Both the position numbers and the translations under genes were made by a program. A DNA stretch of 64,000 nucleotides, from NCBI GenBank assembly GCA_018266075.1, contig JAFEBB010000008.1, forward strand, positions 62,001 to 126,000, in the 5' to 3' direction. The notes under the pieces were generated by a model. That model was not told the DNA's origin. It was given only the letters and a program-made list of their open reading frames with translations, and did no database searches. Each line of letters begins with the position of its first letter. The stretch's first letter is position 1. Shown piece after piece: positions 24,834 through 33,401 of the stretch. This DNA is from Deltaproteobacteria bacterium. Its GTDB lineage: Bacteria; Myxococcota; Myxococcia; Myxococcales; SZAS-1.

Positions 24834-25958
24834 GTGCTGAGGTGGCGAATCGGATCACGCGTCCTCATCGCGGCGGCGCTGTTTGGCGCCACGGGATGCG
24901 AGTACATCGCCAGCACGCCCGGCTCGCCCACCTCCAGCGGCGCGACCGCGGGGAGCACCAGCGCAGCCCAGGGCTCTGGGACCTCGGGCGCGAGCGGCAC
25001 CACGGAGGGCAACGGGAGCGGGAGCTCCACGGGCTCGCACACCTCGAGCAGCTCGGGTTCACAGGCGGCGAGCTCCTCGAGCACCAGCGGAACGGCCTCG
25101 ACGGGGACCACAGGATCGGGGAGCACCACCACCAGCTCGACCAGCACCGGGGCCACGAGCGGCTCGATCAGCGTCGGGGCCACGAGCGGCTCGAGCACCG
25201 GCGTCGCCGCGACCACGACGAGCACGGGCAGCGTCACCTCGGGCACCTCGACCACCGGCAGCAGCGCCAGCACCGCGGGAAGCTCCGGCTCGAGCGGATC
25301 GACGGGAGCGAGCGGCTCCACGGGTGGGGCCTGCCCGCCCGGCAAGAACTTCGTTGTCGACGTCATCCCCACGCCGCTCGGGGACACGGTGCTTGTCTCC
25401 GGCAACGGATCGACGGGATTGAATTTCGGCCAGCTCACCGTCGCCAACGTGAGCGCAGGGCTCGGACCGCAGGGCTCGGCGGGCCTCTTCTCCTTCACCC
25501 TGTCGCCGAACGCGGTTACGGCGTTTAGCACCGGCAACATCCTGAGCGTGGAGCTCGTGGTGACGCGCGCGCTTCAGGACGCGCAGAACTGCGGCGGGGG
25601 CGGCTGTCCGGCCTCGGCGGGGACGCTCACCGCCAACGCCTTGCGGACGGACTGGACGGAAGGCAACGGCAACGCCGGCAGCGGCGCCACCTGGGACACG
25701 GTCGACGGACACACTCCCTGGAACGGGTCTGGCGCAACCGGAGCGGGTGACATCGCCACGCCCGGCATCGTCGTCATCGTGGACGCCACGCAGCCTCAGG
25801 TTAGCTTCACGCTCGATGGCTCGGACTTCTCGGGCCTGATGGGCTTCACCACCGTCGCGGTGCGCGTGGGAGCGTCGAATGGCGCCACGTTCACCATCGC
25901 GACGAAGGAGAGCTCGGTGTACGCCGCGCCGCTGCTGCAGCTCACGTACTGTCAGTAG
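24834..25958 (+). CDS. Lipoprotein with Ser/Thr/Gly linker and DNRLRE-like beta domain
   Basis: 374 residues from a GTG with AGGAGG 6 nt upstream. A lipoprotein signal ends at C22. Residues 25-165 are almost only Ser, Thr, Gly and Ala, an extended stalk. Residues 168-374 form a beta-sandwich with LFSFTL, VELVVTRALQDA, DWTEGNGNAGSGATW and a TPWNGSGATGAGD block, the pattern of DNRLRE (disaggregatase-related) domains. Such domains are found in surface proteins with carbohydrate-related roles. It follows the kinase/TPR pair 15 nt downstream and is probably co-transcribed. Confidence 0.72.
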   Translation: MLRWRIGSRVLIAAALFGATGCEYIASTPGSPTSSGATAGSTSAAQGSGTSGASGTTEGNGSGSSTGSHTSSSSGSQAASSSSTSGTASTGTTGSGSTTTSSTSTGATSGSISVGATSGSSTGVAATTTSTGSVTSGTSTTGSSASTAGSSGSSGSTGASGSTGGACPPGKNFVVDVIPTPLGDTVLVSGNGSTGLNFGQLTVANVSAGLGPQGSAGLFSFTLSPNAVTAFSTGNILSVELVVTRALQDAQNCGGGGCPASAGTLTANALRTDWTEGNGNAGSGATWDTVDGHTPWNGSGATGAGDIATPGIVVIVDATQPQVSFTLDGSDFSGLMGFTTVAVRVGASNGATFTIATKESSVYAAPLLQLTYCQ

Positions 25959-25989
25959 GCGCGTGCGTTGCATCGTGATGCTCAACCAC

Positions 25990-26023
25990 GGCGCCGCTGA
26001 GGCGAGCGGGCTCAGGGGGCGCC
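25990..26023. terminator. Bidirectional hairpin between convergent genes
   Basis: GGCGCC plus CTGAG on the left pair with CTCAG and GGCGCC on the right, with a small bulge. The element covers the last bases of the cytochrome gene (minus strand) and lies 31 nt after the stop of the DNRLRE lipoprotein gene. It could end transcription from both sides. No U tract. Confidence 0.3.
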
Positions 26024-26395
26024 GCAGCTCATCCAGGAGTCGATGCGGTTGATGTCGGCGCTGCTCACTCCGCCACCGGGTGGCATGGAGCTGGAGTCGA
26101 TGCGCGAGCGGATGGCGCTGGCCTGGCTGGTCACGGACGACTTCGAAGAAGCGAAGCCGTGGCATCCGCCGCAGTTGGTCGCGAAGAAGCCCTGCGCGTA
26201 GTTGTTCCAGGTGTCGGCGCCGCAGTTCGAGCCGCCGTCCCCGAGGCCGACTCCGCCCGTGTTGCCCGAGCCGGTGGGGCCAATCCCATCGCCGCAGCCG
26301 GACAAGAAGAGCAGAGCGGCGACGAGCAGGCCGATGATGCAGAGCAATCCCACGACGGCCGCGTCGCGGCCGCGTCGTTCATGGTGCGCGGTCAC
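26012..26395 (-). CDS. Mono-haem c-type cytochrome-like lipoprotein
   Basis: 127 residues from GTG 26395, chosen because GAGGA lies 4-5 nt upstream and a normal lipoprotein signal then follows (hydrophobic core GLLCIIGLLVAALLF, lipobox LSGC, Cys 34). An in-frame ATG at 26455 would add 20 residues. The mature part has a Gly-rich linker, TNCGGCH for haem c attachment and SSMPPGGG, supplying the usual MPP axial Met. It is a small periplasmic electron carrier or a cytochrome domain of unknown partner. Confidence 0.8.
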   Translation of the reverse strand: MTAHHERRGRDAAVVGLLCIIGLLVAALLFLSGCGDGIGPTGSGNTGGVGLGDGGSNCGADTWNNYAQGFFATNCGGCHGFASSKSSVTSQASAIRSRIDSSSMPPGGGVSSADINRIDSWMSCGAP

Positions 26396-26568
26396 GTTGT
26401 CCTCGACCCATGCGACCGCTCGGACCCGGTCGCCGGGCCGCATGGCGCGGCCCACTTGATGAAAACGAAGGGCCCTCGCTGCGGATGCGCTCGCCGGCTG
26501 ACCCGGCTTCCCGTTCTTCCTCTGGAGCGGCAGAGGGCCCGTTCGCCCGGCCGCAACCGGAGGCTCCT
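26396..26568. other. Structured intergenic leader with 8-bp inverted repeat
   Basis: GGGCCCTC at 26470-26477 and GAGGGCCC at 26533-26540 form a perfect 8-bp inverted repeat enclosing 55 nt. It lies between the divergent cytochrome gene and a short frame with a strong ribosome site. It may be a leader-RNA structure. Confidence 0.35.
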
Positions 26569-26670
26569 ATGACCAACCCAGACCTCCGAGCTCCACCTTC
26601 CCGAGTGGGTGCCTTGGTGCAACAAGCACAAGCAATCATTCAATTACAAAGAATAGGACGGCGCCGGTGA
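26569..26670 (+). CDS. Possible 33-residue leader or small protein
   Basis: ATG 26569 is preceded by CCGGAGG with 5-6 nt spacing, a near-ideal ribosome site. The frame runs 33 codons to TGA at 26668. The product is MTNPDLRAPP... ending in AIIQLQRIGRRR, amphipathic and basic. The second half uses AT-rich codons (ATT CAA TTA CAA AGA ATA), unlike neighbours. The gene for the barrel protein starts 49 nt downstream. It could be a leader peptide or an independent small protein. Confidence 0.4.
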   Translation: MTNPDLRAPPSRVGALVQQAQAIIQLQRIGRRR

Positions 26671-26719
26671 ACGATTGGAGGTGGCTTCAGTCTTCCGAAT
26701 GTCGTTCACGGAGGCTGAA

Positions 26720-27928
26720 GTGCTTCGGCCGATCTGCATCGCGCTCGTGCTCACCGCACCATCTCTCGAAGCTCACGCAGCGCCGATCCAGGTGGCGCCC
26801 GGCACCCCAATCGTCTCGGTCGCCGACGCGGAGGGCACCCCACGTCCTGGCTATCGGGTCGCGGGCACGCTCGCACTCGAGGTGACGGGTCCCACCACGC
26901 TCGACATCGCCTGCTACGTCAAGGCGCCGCTCTCGTTCAAGCTGACGAGCCAGCTCGGCGGCGCGAAGGCCGAGTCGCATCGCGTCAGCGCAGTTCCCAT
27001 CAAGGTGAAGGTGCCCAAGCACCTGGGCGCGGTCGCTCGGCTCACCCTGCCGGTTCCCGCAGGGCCGCAGCACCTGACCCTCAGCGCCCCGGGCTGCGTG
27101 CTCACCGTCGAGGCGGAGCGCGAGCGCGTCACCAGCATCGAGCGGACCACCACCACCACGACCTACGTCCTGGGCCAGGAGAGCGGTACCGTGCCCGCGC
27201 CACCGCCCAGCCGCGCGCCGGCAGCGGCGCTGCCCCCGGCTGTGCCCGCGCCCGCCGCCTCCCCCACGCCACTCGTGGCCGTCGTGCCCGAGGCGCCCCG
27301 GCCTGCGCCCGCGCCGCCTCCAGCTCCGACACCGGCGCCCATCGTGATCGCCCAGCCCGCGAAGCCCGAGGCTTCCGAGGCCGCGCCCGCGCGGGTGCAG
27401 CGCATCCGGACCTCGGTGCGCCTGGGCACGATCGTCCCTCGGACGGAGCTCGGCACTGGCTTCGCCGTCGCGGGCGACGTGGCATATGCGCTCCCCGTCG
27501 CGGACAATCGGGTGAGCGTCGGCCTCGGGGTGGGCTACGCCATGAGTCCGTACCAGGGACCGAAGATCATCCCCGGACGCGGCTACGATCCGGCCTTCAC
27601 GCAGAACACCACCCTGGTGCCGGTGAGCCTCGAGGGGCGCTTCACCCAGCGGATCGGCGCGAGCGGGCTCGCGCTCTACGGCGGCCTCGGGGTGGAGTTG
27701 CTCTTTGTGAGTGCCTCCTTCCAGAACTTCAGCGCCACGAGCTCGGCCAGCGACACCACCTTCGGGATCGTGTTCGAAGGCGGTCTCGAGTACCCGCTCG
27801 GCCCGGGCGCAGTGGTCGCTGACCTTCGCTACTCGGAAGCGCGCGCGGATCTCGGGCCCCTGGGCAACACCGGCCAGGACCAGCTCGGCGGCGCGCTCCT
27901 CACCGCGGGCTACGCACTTCGCTTCTAA
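26720..27928 (+). CDS. Exported outer-membrane beta-barrel protein with Pro/Ala linker
   Basis: 402 residues from GTG 26720. This start is chosen because GGAGG lies 5 nt upstream and the protein then begins with a signal peptide (MLRPICIALVLTAPSLEAHA). Earlier in-frame starts (TTG 26675, ATG 26699) lack a well-spaced site. Residues 21-145 are a beta domain with two cysteines, then about 75 residues of Pro/Ala. Residues 230-402 form an 8-strand-like barrel ending in ALLTAGYALRF, a C-terminal aromatic typical of outer-membrane proteins. It may tether the outer membrane to another envelope component. Function unknown. Confidence 0.75.
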   Translation: MLRPICIALVLTAPSLEAHAAPIQVAPGTPIVSVADAEGTPRPGYRVAGTLALEVTGPTTLDIACYVKAPLSFKLTSQLGGAKAESHRVSAVPIKVKVPKHLGAVARLTLPVPAGPQHLTLSAPGCVLTVEAERERVTSIERTTTTTTYVLGQESGTVPAPPPSRAPAAALPPAVPAPAASPTPLVAVVPEAPRPAPAPPPAPTPAPIVIAQPAKPEASEAAPARVQRIRTSVRLGTIVPRTELGTGFAVAGDVAYALPVADNRVSVGLGVGYAMSPYQGPKIIPGRGYDPAFTQNTTLVPVSLEGRFTQRIGASGLALYGGLGVELLFVSASFQNFSATSSASDTTFGIVFEGGLEYPLGPGAVVADLRYSEARADLGPLGNTGQDQLGGALLTAGYALRF

Positions 27929-27969
27929 CCGAATCGCTCGGCCGACCGATTCTCATCCGGAGAGTCTTC

Positions 27970-30900
27970 ATGAAGAGGCTGTTGTGGGTCGTCGTGTGCG
28001 CGGCGTTCGTCGCTTGCGCCAAGAAGGACAAGAGTCCGCCGCCGGCGCCCATCCTGGAGCCGCTGCCTTCGAGCACCGAGCTCGCCACGCTGCACCTGCG
28101 CGGCACGGCGCAGTACGGGGCCACCATCGCCATCACGCGTACGCCCGCCTTCGGCAGCGACGCGCCGCCCTCGCTCACCGCGGATCCGTACACCGCTCAC
28201 TTCGAGACCGACCTTCCGCTCGCGGTGGGTGAGAACACCTTCAGCATCACGGCCTCGAACGTGAACGGCCCCGGTGCGGCGGCGACGCTCACCATCACCC
28301 GCGCGCCCGCGAAGCCGGCGAGCCTGCAGCTCTCGCTCGACACCACCATCGTGCGCGCCGACAACGGCACGCTCATCGCCCGGGCGCGCATTGGCAACCC
28401 GGAGGCCATCCCGCTCGACGGCTTCGAGATCGACTTCACCGCCACCCCGGGCGGCGCCGGTGCGGCGGACGGCGGCGCGGCGAGCGTCACCGCGACCGCG
28501 AAGACCGACGCCACGGGCCTCGCGATGGCCACGCTCACCGGGCTGAACGTCGCCGGCGACTGGTCGCTCAAGGCGGCGTCCAAGGACAACGCCGGGGCCA
28601 GCGACTCGGCCATGTTCGTGGTCACCGGCGGCGCGCCGGCGAGCATCGCCCTGGCGCTCGCGGCGCTGCCTGACGGCGGCGCGGGCAACCCCGAGCTGAC
28701 CGTCATCGCGGGCACCGACGTCCAGGCCACCATCGTGGTGCGCGACCAGCCGCAGAACGTGCTCAGCGTGCCGTTCACCCTCTACACCGACGCGCCCGGC
28801 GCGATCATCGAGGGCTCTCGCATCATCCACCTCGACAAGGCGAGCGCGCAGCCCTACCACGTGGTGGCCAGCATCCCCGCCACGGCGGCGACCGGCAGCC
28901 AGGTGCTCACCGCCGAGGGCTTGCTCACCGTTCAGCCCGGTGGGCCGGCGACGATCGTCATCACCCTGCCCAAGACCACGGTTGCCTCGGGCGAGGCGAT
29001 CATCCCGACGGTCGTGGAGCAGGACGCGGTGGGCAACGTGGTCGCCAACGCCACGCCGAGCCTGCAGTGGAGCCCCGCGGCAGCGAGCTTCGATGCCACG
29101 TCCGGCGCGTACACCTTCGGCGCCGCCGGCAGCTACACCCTGACCGCGACCGACGTGGCGAACGCCTCGCTCACCGCGACCGCCACCCTCACCGTGGTGC
29201 ACGGCCCGCCCGCGACGCTCAACCTGAGCCTCGGCGCGAGCAGCGTGGCCGCGGTGGGGACGGTGAGCTACACGGTGAACGTCCTCGACGCGGCGGGGAA
29301 CGTGCTCCCGCCCAACGACGCCCTGGTGAGCGTGGTGACCGACGCGCCCGGCGCGGTGGTCGCCGCCGGCCAGATCGCCAACCTCTCCAAGGCCGGCAGC
29401 TTCACGGTCTTCGCGCAGGTCACCGGCACCAACATCGCCGACAGCAAGCCCCTCACCGTCACCGCGGGGCCGACCACCACCGTGCACCTGAGCTTGAGCG
29501 CCCTCACCGCGGCGGTGAACTACCCGGTGCCGTACAGCGTCACCGTGCTCGACGCGAGCGGCAACCCCACCAGCGTGAACGTGAGCGTCACCAGCAGCGC
29601 GCCGGCGGGCACCACCACCCTGGACGTGGCGAACCAGACCATCGCCGAGTCGCAGCCGGGCACGTTCACCATCACCGCGCAGGCGATCGACGGCAGTGGC
29701 AACCCCATCGCCGGCGCGACCGACCGGCAGACCATCACCATCGCCATCCCCGCGGACCTGAGCCCGCCCACCCATGTGGCCGTGGACGCGCCCACGGGCG
29801 GCTCCATCTTCGCGCCGGGCTCCACCCTGACCGTGCAGGTGCAGGCGCAGGACGACGTGGCCCTCGAGTCCATCCGCTTCGAGGCGCGCTCCGCCAGCGG
29901 CACCACCCTCTGCAGCGATGTGGCCCTGCAGCCCGCGGGCACCACCTGCGTCGGCGTGGCCGGCGTGACGGGCTGCGCCGCGGTCGCCACCTTCAGCTGC
30001 CGCATCTCGGGCAACGCCCCGACCGGCGCGGCGAGCATCATCGGCGAGGCCACGGACACCAGCGGCAACACCACGCTCTCCGCGCCGGTGTCGGTGCAGA
30101 TCGATCTCGCGGCGCTGTTGGTGGTGGGCTCGAACATCAGCGCCACCACCCTCGCCTCGGGCGGCCTGCTCGACAGGCCCACGGGCATCGTGGGCGACGC
30201 CGCGGGCAACCTCTACGTGACCAACAGCGGCGGCTCGTCGAACGTGATCGAGATCGCCAGCAACGGGGTGATGTCCGCCCTCACCGGCGCCCTGGTGACG
30301 CGTCCGTTCGATCTCACCCTCGATCGCGCGAGCAGCACCCTCTTCGTGACGCTCGACAACACCGGCCGGATCATGAAGCTGCCCCTCGGCGGCGCCACGT
30401 CGAACCTGGTGAACAACGGCTGCTCGGGCTTCGAGGGCATCTTCTACGACCCGACCATCCTCGCGAACACGCTGCTCTCCGCGGACCAGGGCAACGGGTC
30501 CATCGCCTTCTGGTCGTCGACGAGCCCGAGCACCAACTGCCCCACGGGTGCCTCGGCCGACTCCTGGAACGGCCGCCTCAACACGCCGTACGGCATCACC
30601 GATCGCACCAGCGCGGTGGCGGGCGACGTGGAGGTGTTCGCAGGCGACGACAACAACAACCGCATCTTCCGCAGGCTCCTCAACGCCTCGACCACCAACT
30701 GGACGGCGACCACCTACTCCAACGGCTCCACCGTGGATGACGTCACGGGCACGAACGCCGGCGGCGGCTGCAATGGGCCAGGTGGCAACTTCCCGGCGTG
30801 CCAGCCGCGGTTCCTGAAGCTCTCGCCGACCGGAAAGCTCTACGCGTCGAACTGGGGCGGAGACGGCATCACCAGCTACACGCTTCCCGCGACGGCCACG

Positions 30901-31059
30901 CAGAGCTGCCCGTCCAGCGGCTGCGTGGATCCCTCGCTGGTCGTCTCCAACTTGCAGCAGCCCGCGGGCATCTACTTCCTGGACGCCACCCACATGGTGG
31001 TGGTCGATCGCGGCGCAAATGCGGTGTTCCTGCTCGCCAAGACGAGCGGCACGTTCTGA
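27970..31059 (+). CDS. Large surface lipoprotein: Ig-like repeats plus beta-propeller-like C-terminus
   Basis: 1029 residues with lipobox FVAC at C16 (MKRLLWVVVCAAFVACAKK). From about 100 to 700 the protein is a tandem of Ig-like (Big-type) beta-sandwiches with recurring L/V-T-A-x-VLDAxGN segments. One module near 640-695 has four cysteines. Residues 715-1029 carry propeller-style motifs (RPTGIVGDAAGNLYVTN, RPFDLTLDRASSTLFVTLDN, QQPAGIYFLDATHMVVVDRGANAV), resembling NHL/SMP-30-type blades. It is a probable cell-surface protein. The gene is 41 nt after the barrel protein gene, probably co-expressed with it. Confidence 0.82.
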   Translation: MKRLLWVVVCAAFVACAKKDKSPPPAPILEPLPSSTELATLHLRGTAQYGATIAITRTPAFGSDAPPSLTADPYTAHFETDLPLAVGENTFSITASNVNGPGAAATLTITRAPAKPASLQLSLDTTIVRADNGTLIARARIGNPEAIPLDGFEIDFTATPGGAGAADGGAASVTATAKTDATGLAMATLTGLNVAGDWSLKAASKDNAGASDSAMFVVTGGAPASIALALAALPDGGAGNPELTVIAGTDVQATIVVRDQPQNVLSVPFTLYTDAPGAIIEGSRIIHLDKASAQPYHVVASIPATAATGSQVLTAEGLLTVQPGGPATIVITLPKTTVASGEAIIPTVVEQDAVGNVVANATPSLQWSPAAASFDATSGAYTFGAAGSYTLTATDVANASLTATATLTVVHGPPATLNLSLGASSVAAVGTVSYTVNVLDAAGNVLPPNDALVSVVTDAPGAVVAAGQIANLSKAGSFTVFAQVTGTNIADSKPLTVTAGPTTTVHLSLSALTAAVNYPVPYSVTVLDASGNPTSVNVSVTSSAPAGTTTLDVANQTIAESQPGTFTITAQAIDGSGNPIAGATDRQTITIAIPADLSPPTHVAVDAPTGGSIFAPGSTLTVQVQAQDDVALESIRFEARSASGTTLCSDVALQPAGTTCVGVAGVTGCAAVATFSCRISGNAPTGAASIIGEATDTSGNTTLSAPVSVQIDLAALLVVGSNISATTLASGGLLDRPTGIVGDAAGNLYVTNSGGSSNVIEIASNGVMSALTGALVTRPFDLTLDRASSTLFVTLDNTGRIMKLPLGGATSNLVNNGCSGFEGIFYDPTILANTLLSADQGNGSIAFWSSTSPSTNCPTGASADSWNGRLNTPYGITDRTSAVAGDVEVFAGDDNNNRIFRRLLNASTTNWTATTYSNGSTVDDVTGTNAGGGCNGPGGNFPACQPRFLKLSPTGKLYASNWGGDGITSYTLPATATQSCPSSGCVDPSLVVSNLQQPAGIYFLDATHMVVVDRGANAVFLLAKTSGTF

Positions 31060-31076
31060 TCGCCGGTTGCGCGTGT

Positions 31077-31106
31077 GGAGCGGCCGGGATGGGCTCCGGC
31101 CGCTTC
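31077..31106 (+). terminator. Hairpin after the Ig-like lipoprotein gene
   Basis: GGAGCGGCCGG pairs with CCGGCCGCTTC (one G-U pair) around an 8-nt loop, 18 nt after the stop codon. No U tract follows. Confidence 0.5.
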
Positions 31107-31126
31107 AGGCAGCCGCAAGCAGGTCA

Positions 31127-31241
31127 TGCAGACGAGGATCTCGCCCAGGTTGCCGCACCACTTGCGCTGCTCATCGAGCGCAGTGTTGAGCTGCGTCTCC
31201 GAGATGAGCCTCGCGGCCAGCAGCAGTTCGCCCAGCTTCAT
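31127..31241 (-). pseudogene. Fragment resembling the GspE/PilB N-terminal (T2SSE_N) domain
   Basis: Reading leftwards from ATG 31241, 38 residues (MKLGELLLAARLISETQ... to GEILVCM) match the start of type II/IV secretion ATPase N-terminal domains (pattern xLGELLxxxGLIxxxQLxxALxEQ). After that the frame runs into the antisense of the terminator and the lipoprotein 3' end and is not protein-like. It is therefore a truncated remnant or an orphan module. A similar segment (RLGELLILEELITAADLAAALDDQ) is inside the neighbouring DUF4388 protein. Confidence 0.55.
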
Positions 31242-31329
31242 CCATCAGGCGTACGGCAACACCCGCGTCGGTCACTTGCGCTCGGGTGTCGAGAAGGAGC
31301 ATCCACCGCAACTCGTGCACGCCGGTCGG

Positions 31330-32013
31330 CTAGGCGAGCAACCCCAGGGCAAGGAGCGCCCCGAGAAGGCGGATATCCTGCTCGCTTCGCGCAGGGAGAT
31401 CCGTCGCCGCGAGCCCGCCGGCCCCGGTGCCGAGCTGCCGGACCAACCGAAGCTCGGCGGGACTTAACCGGAGCGCCTCGAGCTGTGCGGCCGTTGCGCG
31501 AAGCTTGACCGACTTCGCGAGCATCGCGTGCACAAACTCCGTGACGGCTTCCAGAGGAACGCCCCCGCGGAACGCGCCCAGCGAGGTCTCGGCGATCGAG
31601 AACCGCACCGTGTGTTCGGTCAAGGTAGTACCGGCTTCCATGGCCGTTGCGGCGCCGGGAGTCGAGAGCGCTCGGACGAAGACCACCCTCGCCTGGTCGT
31701 CCAGGGCGGCAGCAAGGTCCGCTGCGGTGATCAGCTCCTCGAGAATGAGGAGCTCACCCAACCTGAGATGGGAGGCCTTGGCCAAAGCGCCGATGGGACC
31801 AACGAGGTCAGCGTCGAGCCTGCCTTGCGCGGCCAGCAGATCGCCGAGTCGGTCCTCCGTGAGCTCGGAGCGAGTACCCACGAGGTAGCCCGACCTGACC
31901 CACAGCTCGCGCTTCGCTCCCGGAACTCCAACCTCGAGCACCTGTGCGAGCCCTGTGAGGTGGGCTTCGGCGAGACACGCGAGCACATCGCGATTCAAGG
32001 GCGCTGTGGGCAA
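31330..32013 (-). CDS. DUF4388 (PatA N-like) domain protein
   Basis: 227 residues from TTG 32013, chosen because GGGGAG lies 8 nt upstream and the DUF4388 pattern starts at once (LNRDVLACLAEAHLTGLAQVLEV). An upstream in-frame ATG (32217) would add 68 Arg/Cys/Ala-rich residues and overlap the lipoprotein gene. Blocks ELWVRSGYLVGTRSEL, RLGDLLAAQGRLD and RLGELLILEELI are typical of DUF4388 proteins, often linked to gliding, secretion or signalling. The C-terminal half is helical (SPAELRLVRQL). It is a cytoplasmic protein of unknown role. Confidence 0.72.
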   Translation of the reverse strand: MPTAPLNRDVLACLAEAHLTGLAQVLEVGVPGAKRELWVRSGYLVGTRSELTEDRLGDLLAAQGRLDADLVGPIGALAKASHLRLGELLILEELITAADLAAALDDQARVVFVRALSTPGAATAMEAGTTLTEHTVRFSIAETSLGAFRGGVPLEAVTEFVHAMLAKSVKLRATAAQLEALRLSPAELRLVRQLGTGAGGLAATDLPARSEQDIRLLGALLALGLLA

Positions 32014-32155
32014 TTTGGAGGCTCCCCTCTCAGCGCACTCAATCGCCCGAGCAGGCGGTCGCCTCGCCCTCCCGTAGCAACGGTCGCCTACAGGATCGGA
32101 TGCCCGGCGCGCTCGAGCCAGCGAGCGAGGGCACCCGGCGCAAGCCCCGCACCGA

Positions 32156-32386
32156 CTACTTGGGGTTGCACACGTCGCTGGAGCAAACGCCGCCGCCGAT
32201 GCCGGCGCACTCCTCATCCTTCGTACACGCTTGGGTGCAGCGGCCGGTCATCGGGCCCTGGGTGGGACAGATCATCGAGCTGGTGCAGTCGGAGGCCTGG
32301 CCACAGCTCCCGCCGTAACCCGACGCTCCGCCGCACGAGCTCAAACAGAAGAGGCCCAGCACCAGCGAGATTGCGCGAATCGGCAC
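32156..32386 (-). CDS. Small cysteine-rich lipoprotein
   Basis: 76 residues from a GTG with GGAG about 8 nt upstream. The lipobox is LSSC (C18). The mature part has six further cysteines (SCGQASDC, MIC, RCTQACTKDEEC, VCSSDVC), a pattern common in myxobacterial lipoproteins listing Cys-rich knots (DCxxxxxC...C). Binding role unknown. It precedes the DUF4388 gene on the same strand. Confidence 0.75.
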   Translation of the reverse strand: MPIRAISLVLGLFCLSSCGGASGYGGSCGQASDCTSSMICPTQGPMTGRCTQACTKDEECAGIGGGVCSSDVCNPK

Positions 32387-32489
32387 GTCCGTCTCCGAGG
32401 TGATCCGGCCGGGTGTTGACGTCGGTCTCTTGTGAAGACCTTCGTGCGCGCCAAAGGTTCACGCGGTGTCGCGCGTGCGTCCGCCGTGG

Positions 32490-33011
32490 TCACGGATTGG
32501 GCGCCGGCGTCGCGCGCCGCGTCACCGGACATCCTTGCCGGTACATCAGCGCCACGCGGCTCTCCACGTGCTGACGAAGCACCTGGAGCTGCGAGGGATC
32601 CTGCGGCGTGAGGATCACCCGGGCCCCGCCATCGATGTCCTCGACGGATGCCTTCGCCGAGTTCATCGGCGGCACCTCGCCGCCGCTCACGCCGTGTCCG
32701 GGCGCGTTGGAGCGGGAGGCGACCGCCGTTCCGCCGAGGTCGTGGAGCGCGTTGTGACGCTCGGCCACGGCAGCGACGCGGCGGCGCAGCTCCGCGACGC
32801 CGCCCTTGTGGGTCGTGAAGTCGAGCGCCGCGCCGCCCTCCACCTTGCTCGTCACCACCCTCGTGCCCGGGACCGCGAAGGGGCAGATGCCGCCCGTCGT
32901 CTCGGCCGTGATGGACGCGGCTCCGGACCGGGGTGGGCCCGACGCTGCGAAGGCGCTGAGCCACGCGCTGCTGCCCAGCACCACCATTCCCACGAACGCG
33001 CGGATCTTCAT
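32490..33011 (-). CDS. Exported protein of unknown function
   Basis: 173 residues from ATG 33011, supported by GGGAG about 8 nt upstream and by a signal peptide (MKIRAFVGMVVLGSSAWLSAFA). In-frame codons further upstream lack these features. The mature part has VPGTRVVTSKVEGGAALDFTTHKGGVAELRRRVAAVAERHN followed by a Gly/Pro loop and VEDIDGGARVILTPQDPSQLQVLRQHVESRVALM. This is an alpha/beta repeat that looks like two similar halves, each with a helix carrying a His near its end. Possible metal or haem contact is a guess. Confidence 0.65.
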   Translation of the reverse strand: MKIRAFVGMVVLGSSAWLSAFAASGPPRSGAASITAETTGGICPFAVPGTRVVTSKVEGGAALDFTTHKGGVAELRRRVAAVAERHNALHDLGGTAVASRSNAPGHGVSGGEVPPMNSAKASVEDIDGGARVILTPQDPSQLQVLRQHVESRVALMYRQGCPVTRRATPAPNP

Positions 33012-33401
33012 CGAGCAGCTCCCGAAGGCCGATCGGGCCCGTGCTGACGCCACCAGCCACCCAGTGGATATGCATGCGCGGTGAACCGTCGAACCCCCGG
33101 ATGAGCCTCGAGCGCCGGTGTCCCGAGCTGCCAGGCAGCCGGCGGGCCGTACCCCCGGGCGCGCTCGGGACACCCGGGGTCAAGAGCTCCGGAGGGCACG
33201 TGACGCTCGTGAGCGCGGTGGCAGCGGGCGTTCGCGCTGATGGAGCAGGCGCTGGAGCGAGAGCCGAGGCCCTCGGCGGGATGGACCACGATGAGCGGGT
33301 TCAAGAGTGTGTCGAATGACCATGAAAATGAAGTCAGCGGTCGCCGAACGGTCGTCGCGGCGCGTGAGCCCTCATGCGCTCTGCTGATACCGTTCACGGA
33401 C
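33012..33401. repeat. Divergent intergenic region with 11-bp inverted repeat (33118-33173)
   Basis: GTGTCCCGAGC at 33118-33128 and GCTCGGGACAC at 33163-33173 are exact inverted copies with a 34-nt spacer, and the match extends outward with few mismatches (CCGG/CCGG). The region separates the exported-protein gene from the kinase gene, which point away from each other. It could be an operator or a structured RNA. No gene is seen here. Confidence 0.6.

Noticed and set aside
24900-25330. Repetitive block that could be taken for a tandem-repeat array or CRISPR
   Set aside because: Units are irregular and encode the Ser/Thr/Gly stalk of a lipoprotein in frame; there is no repeat-spacer regularity.
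27925-30993. Long minus-strand frame of about 1000 codons opposite the Ig-like lipoprotein
   Set aside because: Composition is Arg/Gly/Ala/His-rich with no fold signal, while the plus frame has a lipobox, Ig-like repeats and propeller motifs.
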